Under the pieces are notes generated by a model. It saw only the letters and a list, made by a program, of their open reading frames with translations, was not told the DNA's origin and ran no database searches. The position numbers and the translations under genes were made by a program. Shown here one piece after another: positions 34,038 through 47,800 of a stretch of 64,000 nt of DNA. Origin of the DNA: Sternotherus odoratus. Its lineage: Eukaryota; Chordata; Testudines; Kinosternidae. The stretch lies in assembly GCA_032164245.1 (NCBI GenBank), contig JAVMKO010000009.1:77633212-77697211 (forward strand), read 5' to 3'. Numbering within the stretch: the first letter of the stretch is position 1; the number at the start of each line of letters is the position of its first letter.

Positions 34038-37000
34038 TGTGGTGTGGAGAGAAGAGTGTTAGTGCTGAGTGCTATTCATCACATACATTTTCCCAGGCTG
34101 AAGTGCAATGTTTGTAGGAATCAGCTGGCATAGGAAGTGGATCCTTGCACCAGTATACTGGCAAGGGGACTTTCACATGGCAGAGTTCTGAAGCTGAAAG
34201 TTTCACATGACAGTTTTGAAGGTGAAAGGAGGTTTTTCTAAAAAACCTGGAGTTGTAAATCAGTATTTATCATACAGAATACAGACGGACTCAAGAGCAC
34301 CCGTTTGGATCGGGATTTTGAACAACACATGGTGCCGATCATCTAAATCTAGAGCTAGGTACCAATTTTCAGAGATGGTGACTTTGTGTAGCTTTCACTG
34401 ATTACATTCAATGTTGAAGGTGTTCTGCACATCTGAAAGTCAACTTGCTTCTAGAGATGTCTGCTTAGGTGCCTAACATTAAGCAACTAAGTTGGAAAAA
34501 GTTGGCCTTAAAACTCTTTGTGTCTCAGTTTACCCAGTTGCAGAAAGGATTTTATAAAATATCTACCTAGGGTGTTTTCATCACCATTATTGTAGCTGTT
34601 TCCTTAGCACAACATAACTTGCTGCCAAGGCAGCTCTATGTGGAACATTCAGATGTCTGACTCATAGGATTCCTTTGTGTGATTCATTTGTATGGGATAC
34701 ATCTTCTGGGGTTATTTCATTTAAAAAAATAAAGACGGAAATAAAACATTGGATAGACAGGATAAGAACCTGTTCCTCTGGTATGAATAATTACTGAGAC
34801 CATAAAACTAAAGTGAACGTTTAAAGGGTTCTTACTAAGTTGCTACTCCATAACCATATTTACAAAATGTATCTGATGCTAATCACTCTTGCAGTTACAA
34901 TGGAGTCAAATGATGAATAGCAAATTAACAACGGGATACTCAATGGGATTTTATTTTTTCTCTGGATGGGGGTTTAGCATCATTTCATAAAAATAAAACC
35001 CACGCAAGGAGAAATGCAATTACTGTAAGGAAGAGTTTTACAACAAGTAATGAATGGATTTCTTCTGTGCTAGGACATGATCTTACACAGGAACAACTCT
35101 CACTGCCTTCAGTGGGGATTTTCCTTTGAATAGGGAATAGCAAATCAAGTTCTTTGTGAGTACATCTTTTGGGTGTGTGTCTTGATCTAATTCTTTCCCC
35201 AAGTACATTGCAGGGGATTTATAAGAGCTAACAAAATCAACTTTTGTAGTGTGATTTGATTACTTCTTTAATACTATGGTTTATTCATTTTGCTTTATTA
35301 ATTTGTTGGTCTGATGGTTTTTACGAGCCGCGAATCAGCACAGGTCTCTCTCTAGTATTATGTTTCATACAGATACGGGGAAACGAAATGTAAGTGTGAT
35401 ACAATTATGGTTGGATGCCATGCAAGACAATACTGTAAATACGACAACAGCCCAAGAGAAGCTGCTTAGGAAAATGATCTCAATACACAAGGCAGTGTGA
35501 AAATGTAAAAAGAATCTATAATGACAACCAAGATTAGCCATTTGCTCTATAACCTTATTTACAGAAGCAATCAGAGGTATTCAGGTCGAGTTAATGACCC
35601 TGTCTCCAATTAATTCAATTGTCTACAAACAACACTGATGCAGTGGCTGTCTCAGAGTCTGCCACATAGTCTCTGAGGGAATACATAAGACTCCATTAAA
35701 AGTGACAATAATAATGCATTTATTACTGAAACACTATTGTATTATAAATAAATTCCTGATGTTAAATTATGCTCCATGCTTTAACAGAAATTCAATTACT
35801 GAAATAATAAAAAAGATGGTGTATTTGCCAAGTGCTTGGACTATAATTTGGCTGCTTAGTTACCAGCAGTTGGCTGTTTTGCAATTTCTTCTTCATAGAG
35901 TATTTCTTTTGACTAAACGCCAGGCTTTTTCATACAAATTTTATGAACAAGTTACAAAATGAAATTTTGAGCTTTTGAATCCAATTATGAAAGACATAAC
36001 TAAATCTATTATCGGAAAAAAATTATCGAAAGCTCTTCTTACTGTTGTCTGGCTCTCTATAGTAATTGAGGTAAGCACAGGTGCTGTTCATTATAGGCCA
36101 TTGTGCGCCATCTGAATTCTGGGAACTGTGGAATTCAGATGGTTTAAACTCCGTTTGTGTGAATAACAAACAGGCGTGATTCTGAGGTTGTTTGTACAAG
36201 CTTGCACATAGCTCATTTGGGACTCCTCAGACACCTGCCTACCCTTTCCAAGCCAAAACAGTATCATTTATGCTCTGGCTAGTCTTCCTACGACAATTTT
36301 TCAGAAGCAACATATTTCCCCACCTTCTTGCCTTGGGGTGCTATAAATGGCAGAAATACCAACAAAAATATAGATCCATATAACAATTATCCAGTGTAAT
36401 AAGGACAACGGGAGCATTCAAGCAGCTTTCTTGCTTGACAGGATTCAGGCAGGGAATACCTTGTAAGAATATAAGAAGCTGATTCTCACTGTTAGCATTA
36501 TTTCCATTCCAAATCAGCTTCCTGAGGTAGAAGGCAAATCTCTCTCCCCCCCACCCCGCTGGCTGTTTAGCAGCAGTTATTTTTTTTTTCTGTGGGGGTT
36601 TGGCCATTTATTTCACTTGCTAACGTCTCACCTATTGTCTTTAGATGTTTTGCAAGTAAGATATGAAGAGACACATGCATTGTGCAGCCTTCCAACAGAG
36701 TGCAATGAAAATCAGCTGATGGTCACAGAACCATATGGCAGTATGCAGGTTGGTTCTGATTTTCCAAAGGATTGCCGGCTCTTACCTCTACATATTTCCA
36801 AAGGTGCGGTCTCAACTATACACTACTGCTGACTTCAGTGAGTTACTTTGCGCTTTCTTTTGTTGATGTACAGCAAGACTTATTAGCAGAGATGTTACCA
36901 AAAATATCTGGGGATGGAGTGGGGAGGCAGATTAAAGCCAGGCAACCCACAGAAAGGAAATGTGGGAGAAGAGCTCTTGCTATCTCAGTGTTGAACCCCA

Positions 37001-40000
37001 TGCCACAACTACAAATGCAATGGTACAAGCCATCGTTGGAACAAGCTGGAGTGCAGATTTCACCATCTCCCGCAGTTCAGAGGCCGGCACGCAACAGAAC
37101 CCTGAGAATGGGACACAAAACAACTGGCGTTCTGCACCATGGACTGATTTGTTACAACCTGATAGAGTGGCTTACTCCCTGGATTTACCACTGTTGAAAG
37201 CCACATGCACGTATTGGAGCAAGTGCTAGTGGGGGTTGAAAGCCAGTTTAAGGAGCAGGGAGGGGAAAAAACTCAATGCAGTACAACACAGTCAGCAGCC
37301 ATTAGAGAAAACAAAGCCCTTACCTCGAGGACTGAACTTCAGAAAGAACAAGCACGTGCGGAGATTGGGGTGAGGATTTAATTGTATTTTTAAATCAACT
37401 ATTATCTACTGCTCTCAGGATAGACACTGAAGATGACACAACTTCCATAGGAAGAGCCTACAGGCTTCTAAAGAGGGCATGAGTTGGCAGTGAAGGACAA
37501 AGACAACAATCATAGTCACACTGTTTGACTTTAGTGATGAATGGCAGATCGTTGTGGCAGCAAGGAAATTAGAAGGAAGGAAGTATAAGAAGCAGATTTT
37601 TTTTTCCAGACGTGGGGCCAATTAGCCAAACAAAATAAGGAGGGTCCATTCACCAGTCCAAAAAACACTCCAAGAGCTGTCTGCTGAGGCAACTTTCTTA
37701 GACTCTGCTAAACTTTGAAGAAAACAGAGGGACAAAATTCACATATACTGGCCTGTGAAACAAGCAGATGCTTTGTTGGGTGAGGTGCAGGTGGATATTA
37801 TGCAGAGACTTAATCTGCGACTAACACAAAGCTGAAATATGAAGGGGCAACCAAGAGGCTACGGAAATTGTTTGGGCCTCCCTTTTATCTCCAGGGCTGT
37901 GCTTTGTATCACTAGGTTGGTTTTAGTTATTTGGGGTTAAGGCAGTCTCAACGGTGACCAGAAATGAGGTTTAGACTCTGCACCTTGTAAGGAAACAGCA
38001 AAGTAAATGCCTGCAACAGCTCTGAGAGAGAGACTGGGGTAATTGTGTAGTTGAATTCTAGAGACAATTTGGAATTTTGCATGCAACTGTGCAGCAGGGG
38101 GACAGAATGAGGATCAGGAGTAAGGAGCTTTCCACTAACCTTGTATGGCTGGTGTAATCACTGTTCCGGGAAGGCAAGTGCTGCTTTCTGACTACCCTCC
38201 TCCCTCTAGTTGTGCACTGTGCTTTCAATAGGCGAGGTAAGGTAGGCGGAACCACAGCTCCACTGCCCCCTCCCACCGCAGTGCACTGTCAGGGAGCTGC
38301 TGTCTGAGGGGGGTTATGCCCCTCCCTTCAAAGGAATGCAGTGGCGTGAGCACTCCCCCTTGGACCTGGGGTAGCTTCAGAGGCATAATGCTTCATCCCA
38401 CCCCTAGATGCATGGCTGTGACTCACTGCCACAGTCCTGGCCTGGGTGAGAGACACAAGACAAGACTGGTGATGACAGATGAAGGGAAGGGGGAGGGGAG
38501 GGAGGGCAGTTGCAGGGGTGGTTTGAAGAGGGGATTTGAAGGAGGAGAGAGAAAGAGTGAAGCTGAGTTCCAGAAGAGGGCTCCCAGTGCTGGGAACAGG
38601 GTGACAGAAAACATGCTATGGTGAGGCCAGAGGTTTAGGACGGGTGGATGGGGTTGGGGAATATGAAAGCAGCGACGCAGGGGGAGGCAAGATGATACAG
38701 AAAGGTTATGTTTAAAAACTTGCCAGTTGCCTTAGAGAATTAAGCGCCCAGTTCTGCCACCCACTGACTCATGCTAAATAGTACCTCATTCTGCAGGAGC
38801 TCCTCTGGTTGAGATATTACTCAGCGTGACTAAGCGTAGCAGACTGGGGCCCTTACAGACCATTATCTCAGTGCCTCCAGTAGTTCCACGTAAGGGATGC
38901 AAACAGCGAGGTAAAGTTACAGAGCTAGCTAAGGCAAAATTAGCAAGTGTGACCACCGTACTGTAGGTTACGTAGCTGTGTTAGCATGAGGCATTTGGCT
39001 TTGGTGCAGTTAGACAACAGGAAGCCAGTGGGTGGACCCAAAGTATGGGATGATGTAATCAGAGATAAAAGGGCAGAAAGTGACTTTAACAACACCAGTA
39101 CAAACAGGCTATGTAAACTCCACCGTGAAATGCAGACAGGCAGAACGTGGCTACTCAAGTTGAAATTTGGGCAGGACACGATGGTCACCACAGTTAACTC
39201 TAAACCTTACAAGAGTGCAACAAAATCTTTTAATGACTGTAAATGGCCAGGACGGCAGTTTATATCTCCTCTGAAATATGACACCTCTAGCAGCACAGTG
39301 TCCCCTAATGCTGGGCCAGTCAGTGGTTCAGTATTGACTCAGGGAAGGCAGCCACCTGTCATTACCACTTCCTGCAGCACTTTGGTGAGCTATAAAACAC
39401 GTCTATCAAGGACTGATGTGGCCCAATGCTTCTTCACTTATGAACGTTACAGGAGAATAGCACAGGGTGATACGGTAGTCGGCCAATATTGTCTTTAAAT
39501 ACGCTTAACTGTCAGTATCCCTAGAGCAACCTCACGTGTACTACAAAGTAAGCTTAATGAAGGAACGATGAAGACACGTGCCTTGGCAAACATTCAATGG
39601 GGTATTACCCTGAACAATCACAATTTGCAACTCTTCTGTTTGCTGTGTGCATCATACAAAGGCACAGACACGACAACTGTTAATAAATCCAACACAAATG
39701 GAGCTCATCCAAAGGAAGTTCCTGTATCAGATATTAAATATGACTAATGTTGTTTGACAGCGCTCCACAGAAGGTGTTCTGGAGCCTCACTTTTCCCTGA
39801 TCATTATCACAGAAAGAGAAAAGTAAAGCACTGCAGGAATATAAATAATTTGAAAAGCCTCATAGACAATATTCTACTGTGTGCCTCATTTGCACTTAAA
39901 AAAAGCTGCCCTACAGACCTTATGTACTTTTAAGATTCATCTGAAAGATGAAGAAGTCTTCCAGTCAAAAAATGTACATATTTAATGGAATTAGATCTCT

Positions 40001-41639
40001 AGGCAAGAAAATGTCAGAAGAAAAGGAAAAATATTAAAGTGAATGCAGGGTGCTTCTTTCTAGTGCTTTCCTGCTTTGATAAATATCTTCTGGGATGTCA
40101 TTTACTAGAAAGTCATGATTTAACAAAAAGAAAAACTGCAGTATAAAATATACTCCATCGCTGAAGTAAGTTGCTATTTTCATATTTCCCCTCTGTATTC
40201 TGCTTTTGTCGGCCAGAGGCCTTGATAGTTGCTGTTACATGATTCCCATTGAAAAGGCAGCAATTACTGTGAATTATTCCAATTGCAGAGCCACTTCTCA
40301 TTACACGGCAGAAGGAGATCACAGGAATCAGCATTGCCAGAGCCCTTTCTCTCCCTTCCAGTCTCAAGCAGGGGGCAATTGTATTTCAAAAATACAAGAT
40401 CCTGATAACCATAATGGGCCAGATTATTTCTCACCCTTTGGTGTGTGTGCAGTGGGAGGGGCCTAAGGAGACTCCGCCCATATCTTGAATGCTTTTATAA
40501 AAGCCAGGAAAAATTGCAGTCCCTGAACTTGGGGATTCACAGGAGCTGCTCTACTCTTACTAGTCTGGAGATGGGGGAGGTTGCCCCATGGGTCTGCCCC
40601 CTTGCCCAGTGTCCAAGTCCAGGGACTCCAAGTCTGACTGATACTTACATGGGATACAAACTATAGCAGGTTAGGAATTGCCCATCAGAATGATTTTCCA
40701 GTAGAAAATAAAGTTTCTGCACAATGAAATTTTTCTGTAGGGAAATTTCAAATTTTGTGGACAATTTTTGAATTGGGAAAATTCAAATGAAATATTTTTA
40801 TTCAGCTCTGTTTGATTTTAATTGGAATACTTCATTTTATTGAACTGATCGGAAATGTTTAGGTTTGAATCAGTTGAAAAATCCATTAAGCTGTAGATCC
40901 CTAGTGCATTGCCTTATAGTTGTTGTTGTCCAGGTGCCTGCAGACTGGTCACAGCTGGATTTGCATTGCATTGCATTGTAGAAGATGTAGTCCTCTAAGG
41001 AGCCCAGCTCATAAGAGATAACCAGGGCTCGACCTACAACTGTGATAAGGCAACGAACTAGTGTAATGCAGTTTAATGTTGATCTGACTAGGAAAGGAGC
41101 CTCTTGGGTCAATTCAGCAAAACAAAATGAAACATTCCAATTTCAGGAATGACAAAAAGTTTCATTTTGACTGCAAAAGTTGAAACACAAGGGCAAGTTT
41201 TCAGTCAGATGTTATTTCCACCTAGGACTCTCCTTGAAATAGTTACATGCTTTGCAACCTTAGCATCAAACTACTATTCATGGAGGGCTAACACCAACTC
41301 TCATTGACTTGATTGAGAGCTGGATTTGATCCTAAGCGATGCCCCAAAATTTTATGTCCATAATCTATGTGGAAGTATCACATCAACATGGAACTTTCAC
41401 AGCCTCAAGAGTCAAGAACCACGTTATTCTTTCTTTATGCCAGGTTTTGTTGAAACTATTCACAGCATTATCATAAGGTCCCTGAAAATGACTTTGGTGG
41501 CCATAAAATGGCTGAACTTTGTGTTGGTGCAAAACAGCCTCATGTCATGACATGATGCCGTAAGCCCATTACTCATTCATTATATTTTTTCTTTAAAGCA
41601 AATGCTGATAATACAACAGGGGGGGGGGAGCCCTTGCTC

Positions 41640-41720
41640 TAATACAGCAGTTAATTCCTTGACTTCAGTGGAGTCACTCTGGATTTACACCACTGCAACT
41701 CAGAACAGAATCTGGCACTG
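41640..41720 (-). repeat. Small palindromic repeat, GAGTNACTCCA(C/T)TGA family
   Basis: On the minus strand it reads GCAGTGGTGTAAATCCAGAG followed by TGACTCCACTGAAGTCAAGG. Similar copies occur at about 888-1005, 3415-3525, 15695-15770, 24785-24880, 42010-42106, 56640-56700 and 57083-57170. Class unknown. The core is a short palindrome around ATTGAAATCAAT. Confidence 0.6.
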
Positions 41721-42815
41721 CACAGAGAGTCTAATTCTCTGACAAGCTTAGCTACCTAGGCCAGACTATCTTGTACTTACAATCTATTAAGAAAGCAGGA
41801 TTAGCAAAACCTTCATCTTGGAGAATTAGTTTGCTTCTTTCCCCAAAGCAGCAAACTGTCCGTCTTCCTCTCTCTCTGTTTTATACCTTTTGGCTTATTC
41901 TGTCAGCCCCAGTGTCTCATCTGTCAGCCTAGCTGTGGTATTTCTAATGTGCCAGAGGGTCAAATTTGCTGCTAGCATAACATGACTGGAGTTATGCCAA
42001 TAGAGAATCTGACTCATGGGCTAGATCCTCAAGTTGGTGCAGACTGACACTGCTCTAAGGAAGTCAACGGAGCTATTCCAATTTATACAAGCCGACGATC
42101 TGGCCCTAATTGTCTACCAACTCTCCGTCCATTCTTGGCTTGCGCCCCTTTGCTTATATTTTCAGACAATTTCTATTTTGTCGGGAATATGTTTTATTTT
42201 TAAAAGTATTAATCTTTACTGACTGACTTGTCTCACTAGCTCACCATTTGTGGGGGTGCATTGACATTTAGCTTGTGCTATGGCTTGGCTGGCCTATGGT
42301 GTTGTCCCTTCGCTACTGACCAACCCAGACACAGGATTTCTTAATGCATTTTATAATTACGGATTTTTTCAGCCCACAGGAAGAGATGCTGTATAGAGTG
42401 GGAGAGATGCTATTCTGCCTCCACCTCATTAACACTCACTTGGGGGAAACGAGATAATTTGCCTTTGTCTTTCTGAGCCACGTTAAGAAATTTATTTCAA
42501 CAGCATCAGTCATACTAGAAGATAAAAATGGTGCAAATCACGCAAATTAAGAGAAGCTGGCTTAGTGTGATTTGTGTTTATATAATGAATAAGGTTACTA
42601 ATTAATTGGTGAAATACTATTTGTAATTGTCCCTCTCTGATAAATGGATTATAATGGTTGCTCAAGTTTGGATTCTTTCCTCATTGTTTTATTCTTGTAA
42701 ATACATGTATAACTGAAAAAAAACAAAACAAAACCCGCAGCAATATAGAAAGCAGGTATTGTGAGATAATTCAGTGTTATGGGAAAGTAAAACAAGTACC
42801 ATTCTTGCCTAACAA

Positions 42816-43197
42816 CAGAAGAAGGGCCATACTGGGTCAAACAAAAGTTCATCCAGCCCAGAATCCTGACTTCAGACAGTGGCCAATGCCAGGTGCCCCG
42901 GAGTGATTGAACCTAACAGGTAATGATCAAGTGATATCTCTCCTGACCCCCCTCTGACAAACAGAGGCTATGGACACCATTAGTTACCTATCCTGGCTAA
43001 TAGCCATTAATGGACTTAACCGCCATGAATTTATCCAGGTCTCTTTTAAACCCTGTTATAGTCCTAGCCTTCACAGCCTCCTCAGGCAAGGAGTTCCACA
43101 GGTTGTCTGTGCGCTGTATGAAGAAGAACTTCCTTTTATTTGATTTAAAACTGCTGCCCATTAATGTCATTTGTGGCCCCTAGTTCTTATATTATAT
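42816..43197 (-). mobile_element. CR1 LINE 3' fragment (second copy)
   Basis: Same family and orientation as 9318-9750. Shared blocks include GGCTAATAGCCATTAATGGA, CTCAGGCAAGGAGTTCCACA and GTGGCCCCTAGTTCTTATAT. Only the ORF2 tail and 3' UTR remain. It lies about 65 bases from a hAT MITE and about 440 from a TA-flanked MITE, in a small repeat cluster. Confidence 0.85.
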
Positions 43198-43261
43198 TAT
43201 GCCTCCCAAAAGAGAAACTGCAAAAGCAGCACAACTTTCCCAAGCTTGCAAATGATTAAAT

Positions 43262-43594
43262 CGGTGGTTCTCAACTCTGGTCCACCGCTTGTTCGGGGAA
43301 AGCCCCTGGCGTGTCTGGCCGGTTTGTTTACCTGCTGGCTCCACAGGTTCAGCTGATGGTGCCTCCCACTGGCTGCGGTTCACCACTTCCGGCCAATCAG
43401 AGCTTTGGGAAGCGGCGGCCAGCACATCCCTCGGCCCGTACTGCGTCTCGCAGCCCCCATTGGCTTGGAGCGGTGAACCGCGGCCAGTGGGAGCCGCCAT
43501 CGGCCGAACCTGTGGATGCGGCAGGTAAACAAACTGGTCCGGCGCACCAGGGCCTTTCCCTGAACAAGCGGTGGACCAGAGTTGAGAACCACTG
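43262..43594. mobile_element. hAT MITE with perfect 8-bp target duplication, GGTGGTTCTCAAC ends
   Basis: The left end CGGTGGTTCTCAACTCTGGT and the right end CCAGAGTTGAGAACCACTG are inverted, extending through CCACCGCTTGTTC and GAACAAGCGGTGG. The interior repeats the GTTTGTTTACCTGC and CACTGGCTGCGGTTC motifs of 11969-12300, again as a palindrome. The target duplication is gattaaat at 43254-43261 and 43595-43602. Non-coding. Confidence 0.95.
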
Positions 43595-43633
43595 GATTAA
43601 ATGAATGAAACATATTATCAGGAAATATACATA

Positions 43634-44130
43634 CCGTATTTTTCGTCTTATAGGACGCTCCGGCCTATAAGACGCCCCCTCGTTTTTTAATAAAAAAGCC
43701 GGACAAAAAAAAAAAAAAAAAAAGCGCCTCGCTCTCCCGTCCCCGCCGCGCGGGCGGGCTGCCGAGGTTCCCCCCTCCCCGCCGCGGGCGGGCTGCCGGG
43801 AGCGTCCCGGTTCCCCCTCCCCGCCGCGGGCGGGCTGCCGGGACCCGGGCAGCGGCGGGGAGGGGGGAACCGGGACACTCCCGGCAGCCCGCCCGCGGCG
43901 GGGAGGGGGGAACCGCGGCAGCCCGCCCGCGGCAGCCCGCCCGCGGCGGGGAGGGGGGAACCTCGGCAGCCCGCCCGCGGCGGGGAGGGGGGAACCGGGA
44001 CGCTCCCGGCAGCCCGCCCGCGGCGGGGAGGGGGGAACCGGGGCGCACATTCGCCCTATAAGACGCACCAACTTTTCCCCCCCCCCGTTTTGGGGAAGAA
44101 AAAGTGCGTCTTATAGGGCGAAAAATACGG
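43634..44130. mobile_element. TA-flanked MITE with GC-rich self-complementary core
   Basis: The termini CCGTATTTTTCGTCTTATAG and CTTATAGGGCGAAAAATACGG are inverted repeats with TA on each side (43632-43633 and 44131-44132), as in Tc1/mariner-type insertions. The interior has a poly-A run of about 19 and then roughly six units of GCCGCGGGCGGGCTGCCG, in both orientations, with poly-C/poly-G stretches. A second internal hairpin lies near the right end. The 165- and 224-codon minus-strand frames through it are composition artefacts. Superfamily is uncertain. Confidence 0.88.
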
Positions 44131-44774
44131 TAAAAACTAAACTTCAAGCACTCAAATAACACTTCACAGTCCAGCTCCTCAGTGCACAGTGCAAATCGGG
44201 AGTGGGGAAAGCACCACTTTGTGTTTGCTTGATCCAGGGACTACTGTATTCCTGGACAATCCTCCAGTGTAAGTTGGCCTGGGGATGGCTCTAATGACCA
44301 CATTGGACCTTTAAGCAGGGGATGGCAGGCCAAATGAAGGGAACAGTACTTTGTGGCTGGGGGGTGAGAGGAAAACTGCTGCAAAAGGGTCAGCATGGTC
44401 GCTGACTCATCCCCTGGGAATGAAGTGTTTAAAAGGGGCAGCCTTATGCCTGAAGCCCCCTTTTCACATGGAGCAGGCTGAGGTAGCACCCACCCTCCCT
44501 CCCCTTCAAGTGATAAAATGACAGGTTTGGTCAAGACCTGCAGTGGGCATCACGCTCACCACCCCTTTTTCAGCGGGGGGTGGGACGGAACTTTTCCCGT
44601 ACCACCAGATTGGCCTAGGTGCACTTGGAGTGTTTTGCCGTCCACCCATGAGATTCAGGAAGGGCTTTGCTCATGCATGATGTGAAAGGCGGTAGGCTGT
44701 ATGTCACAACTCATTATGTAAGTGTGGGGCGGGTGTCCAGGGCAGGTACTTTGGACCGGGATGGCGAAGGGAGC

Positions 44775-44865
44775 CACGGTCGGCAAACTGGCAAGTAAAC
44801 AAACCGGCGGGGGCTGCTAAGGGTACTTACCCTGTGGTCCTGCGTACCAAGGTTGCCAATCCCTG
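44775..44865. mobile_element. hAT MITE end fragment
   Basis: GTAAACAAACCGGCGGGGGC, TACTTACCCTG and the end CCAAGGTTGCCAATCCCTG match the right half of the family seen at 11969-12300. The left half is missing or unrecognisable. Confidence 0.65.
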
Positions 44866-47800
44866 GTGTAGCAACTGAGAATTGCAAAGGTGCAGAGAAG
44901 CCTTGGCCAGGTTATAGGGAAAGAGAAGGCATAAGAACTTTTTTGCTGCACTATAGCTATGGCAGTCTCGCTGTGGCTGGCTTTAGGGCTGCTTTCTGCT
45001 GCTGGACCAGTTCAAAGTGCCTAGCTAGCGTCTGAATACCGAGACTATATGGACATGAACTGCTTCATGTGGCCACGAGCCAAAGATTGCAGAATTAATC
45101 CCCAATTGTGCAGTGGGGGTCTTGGAGGAATGCCAGGGGGAGGGAAAGTGATTCTGTTGTGTTTGCTGCCATGGAGATTCTGGGCTGTGACACAGCGCGC
45201 AGGCGTCCCTGTGGAGAATGCCATAAACACAAGCAGCTCCTGGGGCTGTTCTCCCTCATGCCAGGGGTCACTCTGGTCCCCAGCTGACCTAGAATCCAGT
45301 CAGCACAGAGATGGCACAAAATGACCAACCCTGCCTCTTGCCTGCACGTTCTGTGCTGCCTCTTCACGGAGGTGCGGCATACAATTGTAATCTACATTGA
45401 TAAGCTTACATTTCATGGGACCATCAGTACAAAAAGTTCCCTCGCGCAACAACGCTTCCCAGCGGACCACAACACATTAGCCCTCCTCCTCCTACAATCA
45501 GTAATATGCTGTGGCAATGTTTCAGCAGTGGCAGACGAACATCAGTGTCACAAAAGGGTAAACGACACCAGGACTCTAACCATCACTACACTGTGACCTA
45601 AAAAGAATTGTACAGTATCAGTTCTTTGAATGGTATTAAAGGAGGCAGTATGACTTTTCATTTGTCCGAAGTAATCTGATTGAGTGTAACATAGCTAGAA
45701 TTTCATTTCCTATATCTTTATTAAAGCAGTGTTGCTCTTTAAAGAGAAATCTTAGCAGAAGAGAAACCAGAAACTATTTTTATTGCCTGGATTAAAAAAA
45801 GAAAAAGAAAATAAAAAAGAAGAAGGTAGACTGGCTCCATATTAGCATGTAATCAACCATGAATTACAGAGATTCTTTTTAAAGGACTTGCAAATGCAAT
45901 CTAATTAGGTTTCCAATGGTTGGAGATTCATTTAAATTTGGCCCAAGACATTGTAACTGGCCAGGAAATCTGTCAGCTTCCACTGAAAAATAAATATTAC
46001 ATATTAATTTTCAGAGTGTATATGAGAGATTCCTTGGGCTGGCTATTATGTCCGACAAAATAGATGGGGTTATTTATGACATTTTTCATTTTGTGAAATA
46101 CTGGTTCAGTAGGAATTCTCTGCATCTTCTACTGAGAGCTCTGTGTCTTGAAAAAGAATGATCTGTAAAAACGGGTAGCTGAGGATTATAGAGGGCTTGA
46201 GATATGATGGCATGCTAAATGCACAGAGAAAGCCAGACTAATTCTTTTGCTATTTCTTTCATCAGGCACAACTGGAAAGTATTCAGCCTTCATTCACAAA
46301 AATATTCTGAGAAATAGAGCTAAAGAATCCTTGAATGAATCCTAGACTGTCACTGATAAATGCTATTGTATGGCACCTTCTTGTTCAGTAGTAAATGAAC
46401 ACATGAAACACTAATTGCTTTGAAGTTAATAAAGACTTTATTGGCTTCCAATAATTGGTGTTTGTTTAGCTGCTATGATTATAGTTATCACTTTCTAGTT
46501 GAGCAATGTAAGATGGCAGTAGTTTCTACCTTTTACAAGTTTTAAATCCCAGTAGAACTGACAGAAAAAAACCATAACCACAAATTGGTTTGCAATTTTC
46601 CTCTTTCTTCCCAGCAAGCCCTGTATGGTTATATTATGAACCTCGCTTCAAACAAAATGCTTCTGACTTTTATGATCCTTCTGTGATCTAAATGGCTATC
46701 TCATAAGATATTCCACTGCAGCGTCTTTTTCAATTGCTTTTCCTGTGAAATGGCATTCTGGAGATTTCTGGGGACCATTTCACACTCTTATGGTATTGAT
46801 TTGCTAAACCTGATGATAGGCTTCCATTTAAGATACAGTCTAGTATATGAACAAAGTGTAAAGCTTATGAAGAACGCAGCCAATACTTTCAATAAGCCCA
46901 TCTTCTTGATGGTGTTTGCCTCTCTCTCTGAAGTGGGTGAGTGTTTTATATTACACATTTGAGTACAGAATGCTAGATGTGCTGCATTTCTAATTGCCCT
47001 CAAATGTTTACATTCAATTGACTTATGGTGACAAAAGAAGTGAAAATTGCGGCAGATAGGCCACTCAGATACTGCTCCCCCAACACAAGCCCAGATGAAG
47101 TATAAGTAGGAGTGCCTAAGTTAACAAGGCACCCCATGTTTGGGCTTCACAACCACCATTTGCATACTTAGACGCCACTGGTCAGTAGGCAGGTGATGGT
47201 TTGAGGATTCAAGGTGGGACTGGATACCCTAACGTAGCTGTCCAGGCTTGAAACACAGACCCATTGGGGCCAAATTTTCAAAGTAGGCGGACCAGGGCTG
47301 GTACACAAAAATCCTTGCCTGTGTGAGTCCTGCATGTGAATGTGCAATTACCACTGTGAATGCACTGGGTTTTTAGATACTGAAATACCCATTTGCATGC
47401 ACAACGACAGTAATTCCGCATTCATGTAAATATGTATGAGCAATTGGCTCTCCTGCTCTGGCCCCCCAGAGAGCCCAGAGCAGACATTTGGGCTTGGGGC
47501 TGGAGGCTTTGATTTATCCCTAAAAGGCTCGGATCATCTACAAAATTTATAGTCTGGAGCCAACATGTGTTTATTTTCCACCCAGAAATTCCATCAAATG
47601 CACCATAAATCTTACTAAGTAGTAAAAAGGGTGCTATATAGTTTTGCTATAATAACATGAGGTCCTCACTTAGTTTGGGCCATCTTTACTCTGGTCAATT
47701 TTCACTGAGGTAAATGGATGGAAATAGATGACTGAGCAAAAGAGGAGGAAAAATAAGTAAAAAGATGAGTGTGTTTTTTTAAAAATTATTCTGCATACAG

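Noticed and set aside
36772..37197. 141-codon open frame possibly resembling a retroviral or other protein
   Set aside because: No motif, no long terminal repeats and no neighbouring pol or gag-like sequence. The resemblance is too weak to report.
37320..37345. Possible AFF2 exon ending at a GTAAGG donor
   Set aside because: The minus-strand sequence before the donor has no convincing acceptor and does not match any upstream AFF2 motif.
38986..39498. 170-codon open frame on the plus strand, the longest outside AFF2 exons and GC-rich repeats in the long intron
   Set aside because: No recognisable domain, biased composition or splice context. A rough estimate from stop-codon frequency gives one to two frames of this length by chance in 64 kb on six frames.
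43397..44162. 165- and 224-codon minus-strand frames rich in PPSPPRAG repeats
   Set aside because: They run through the GC array of a TA-flanked MITE and across an unrelated hAT element, so they are not a conserved gene.
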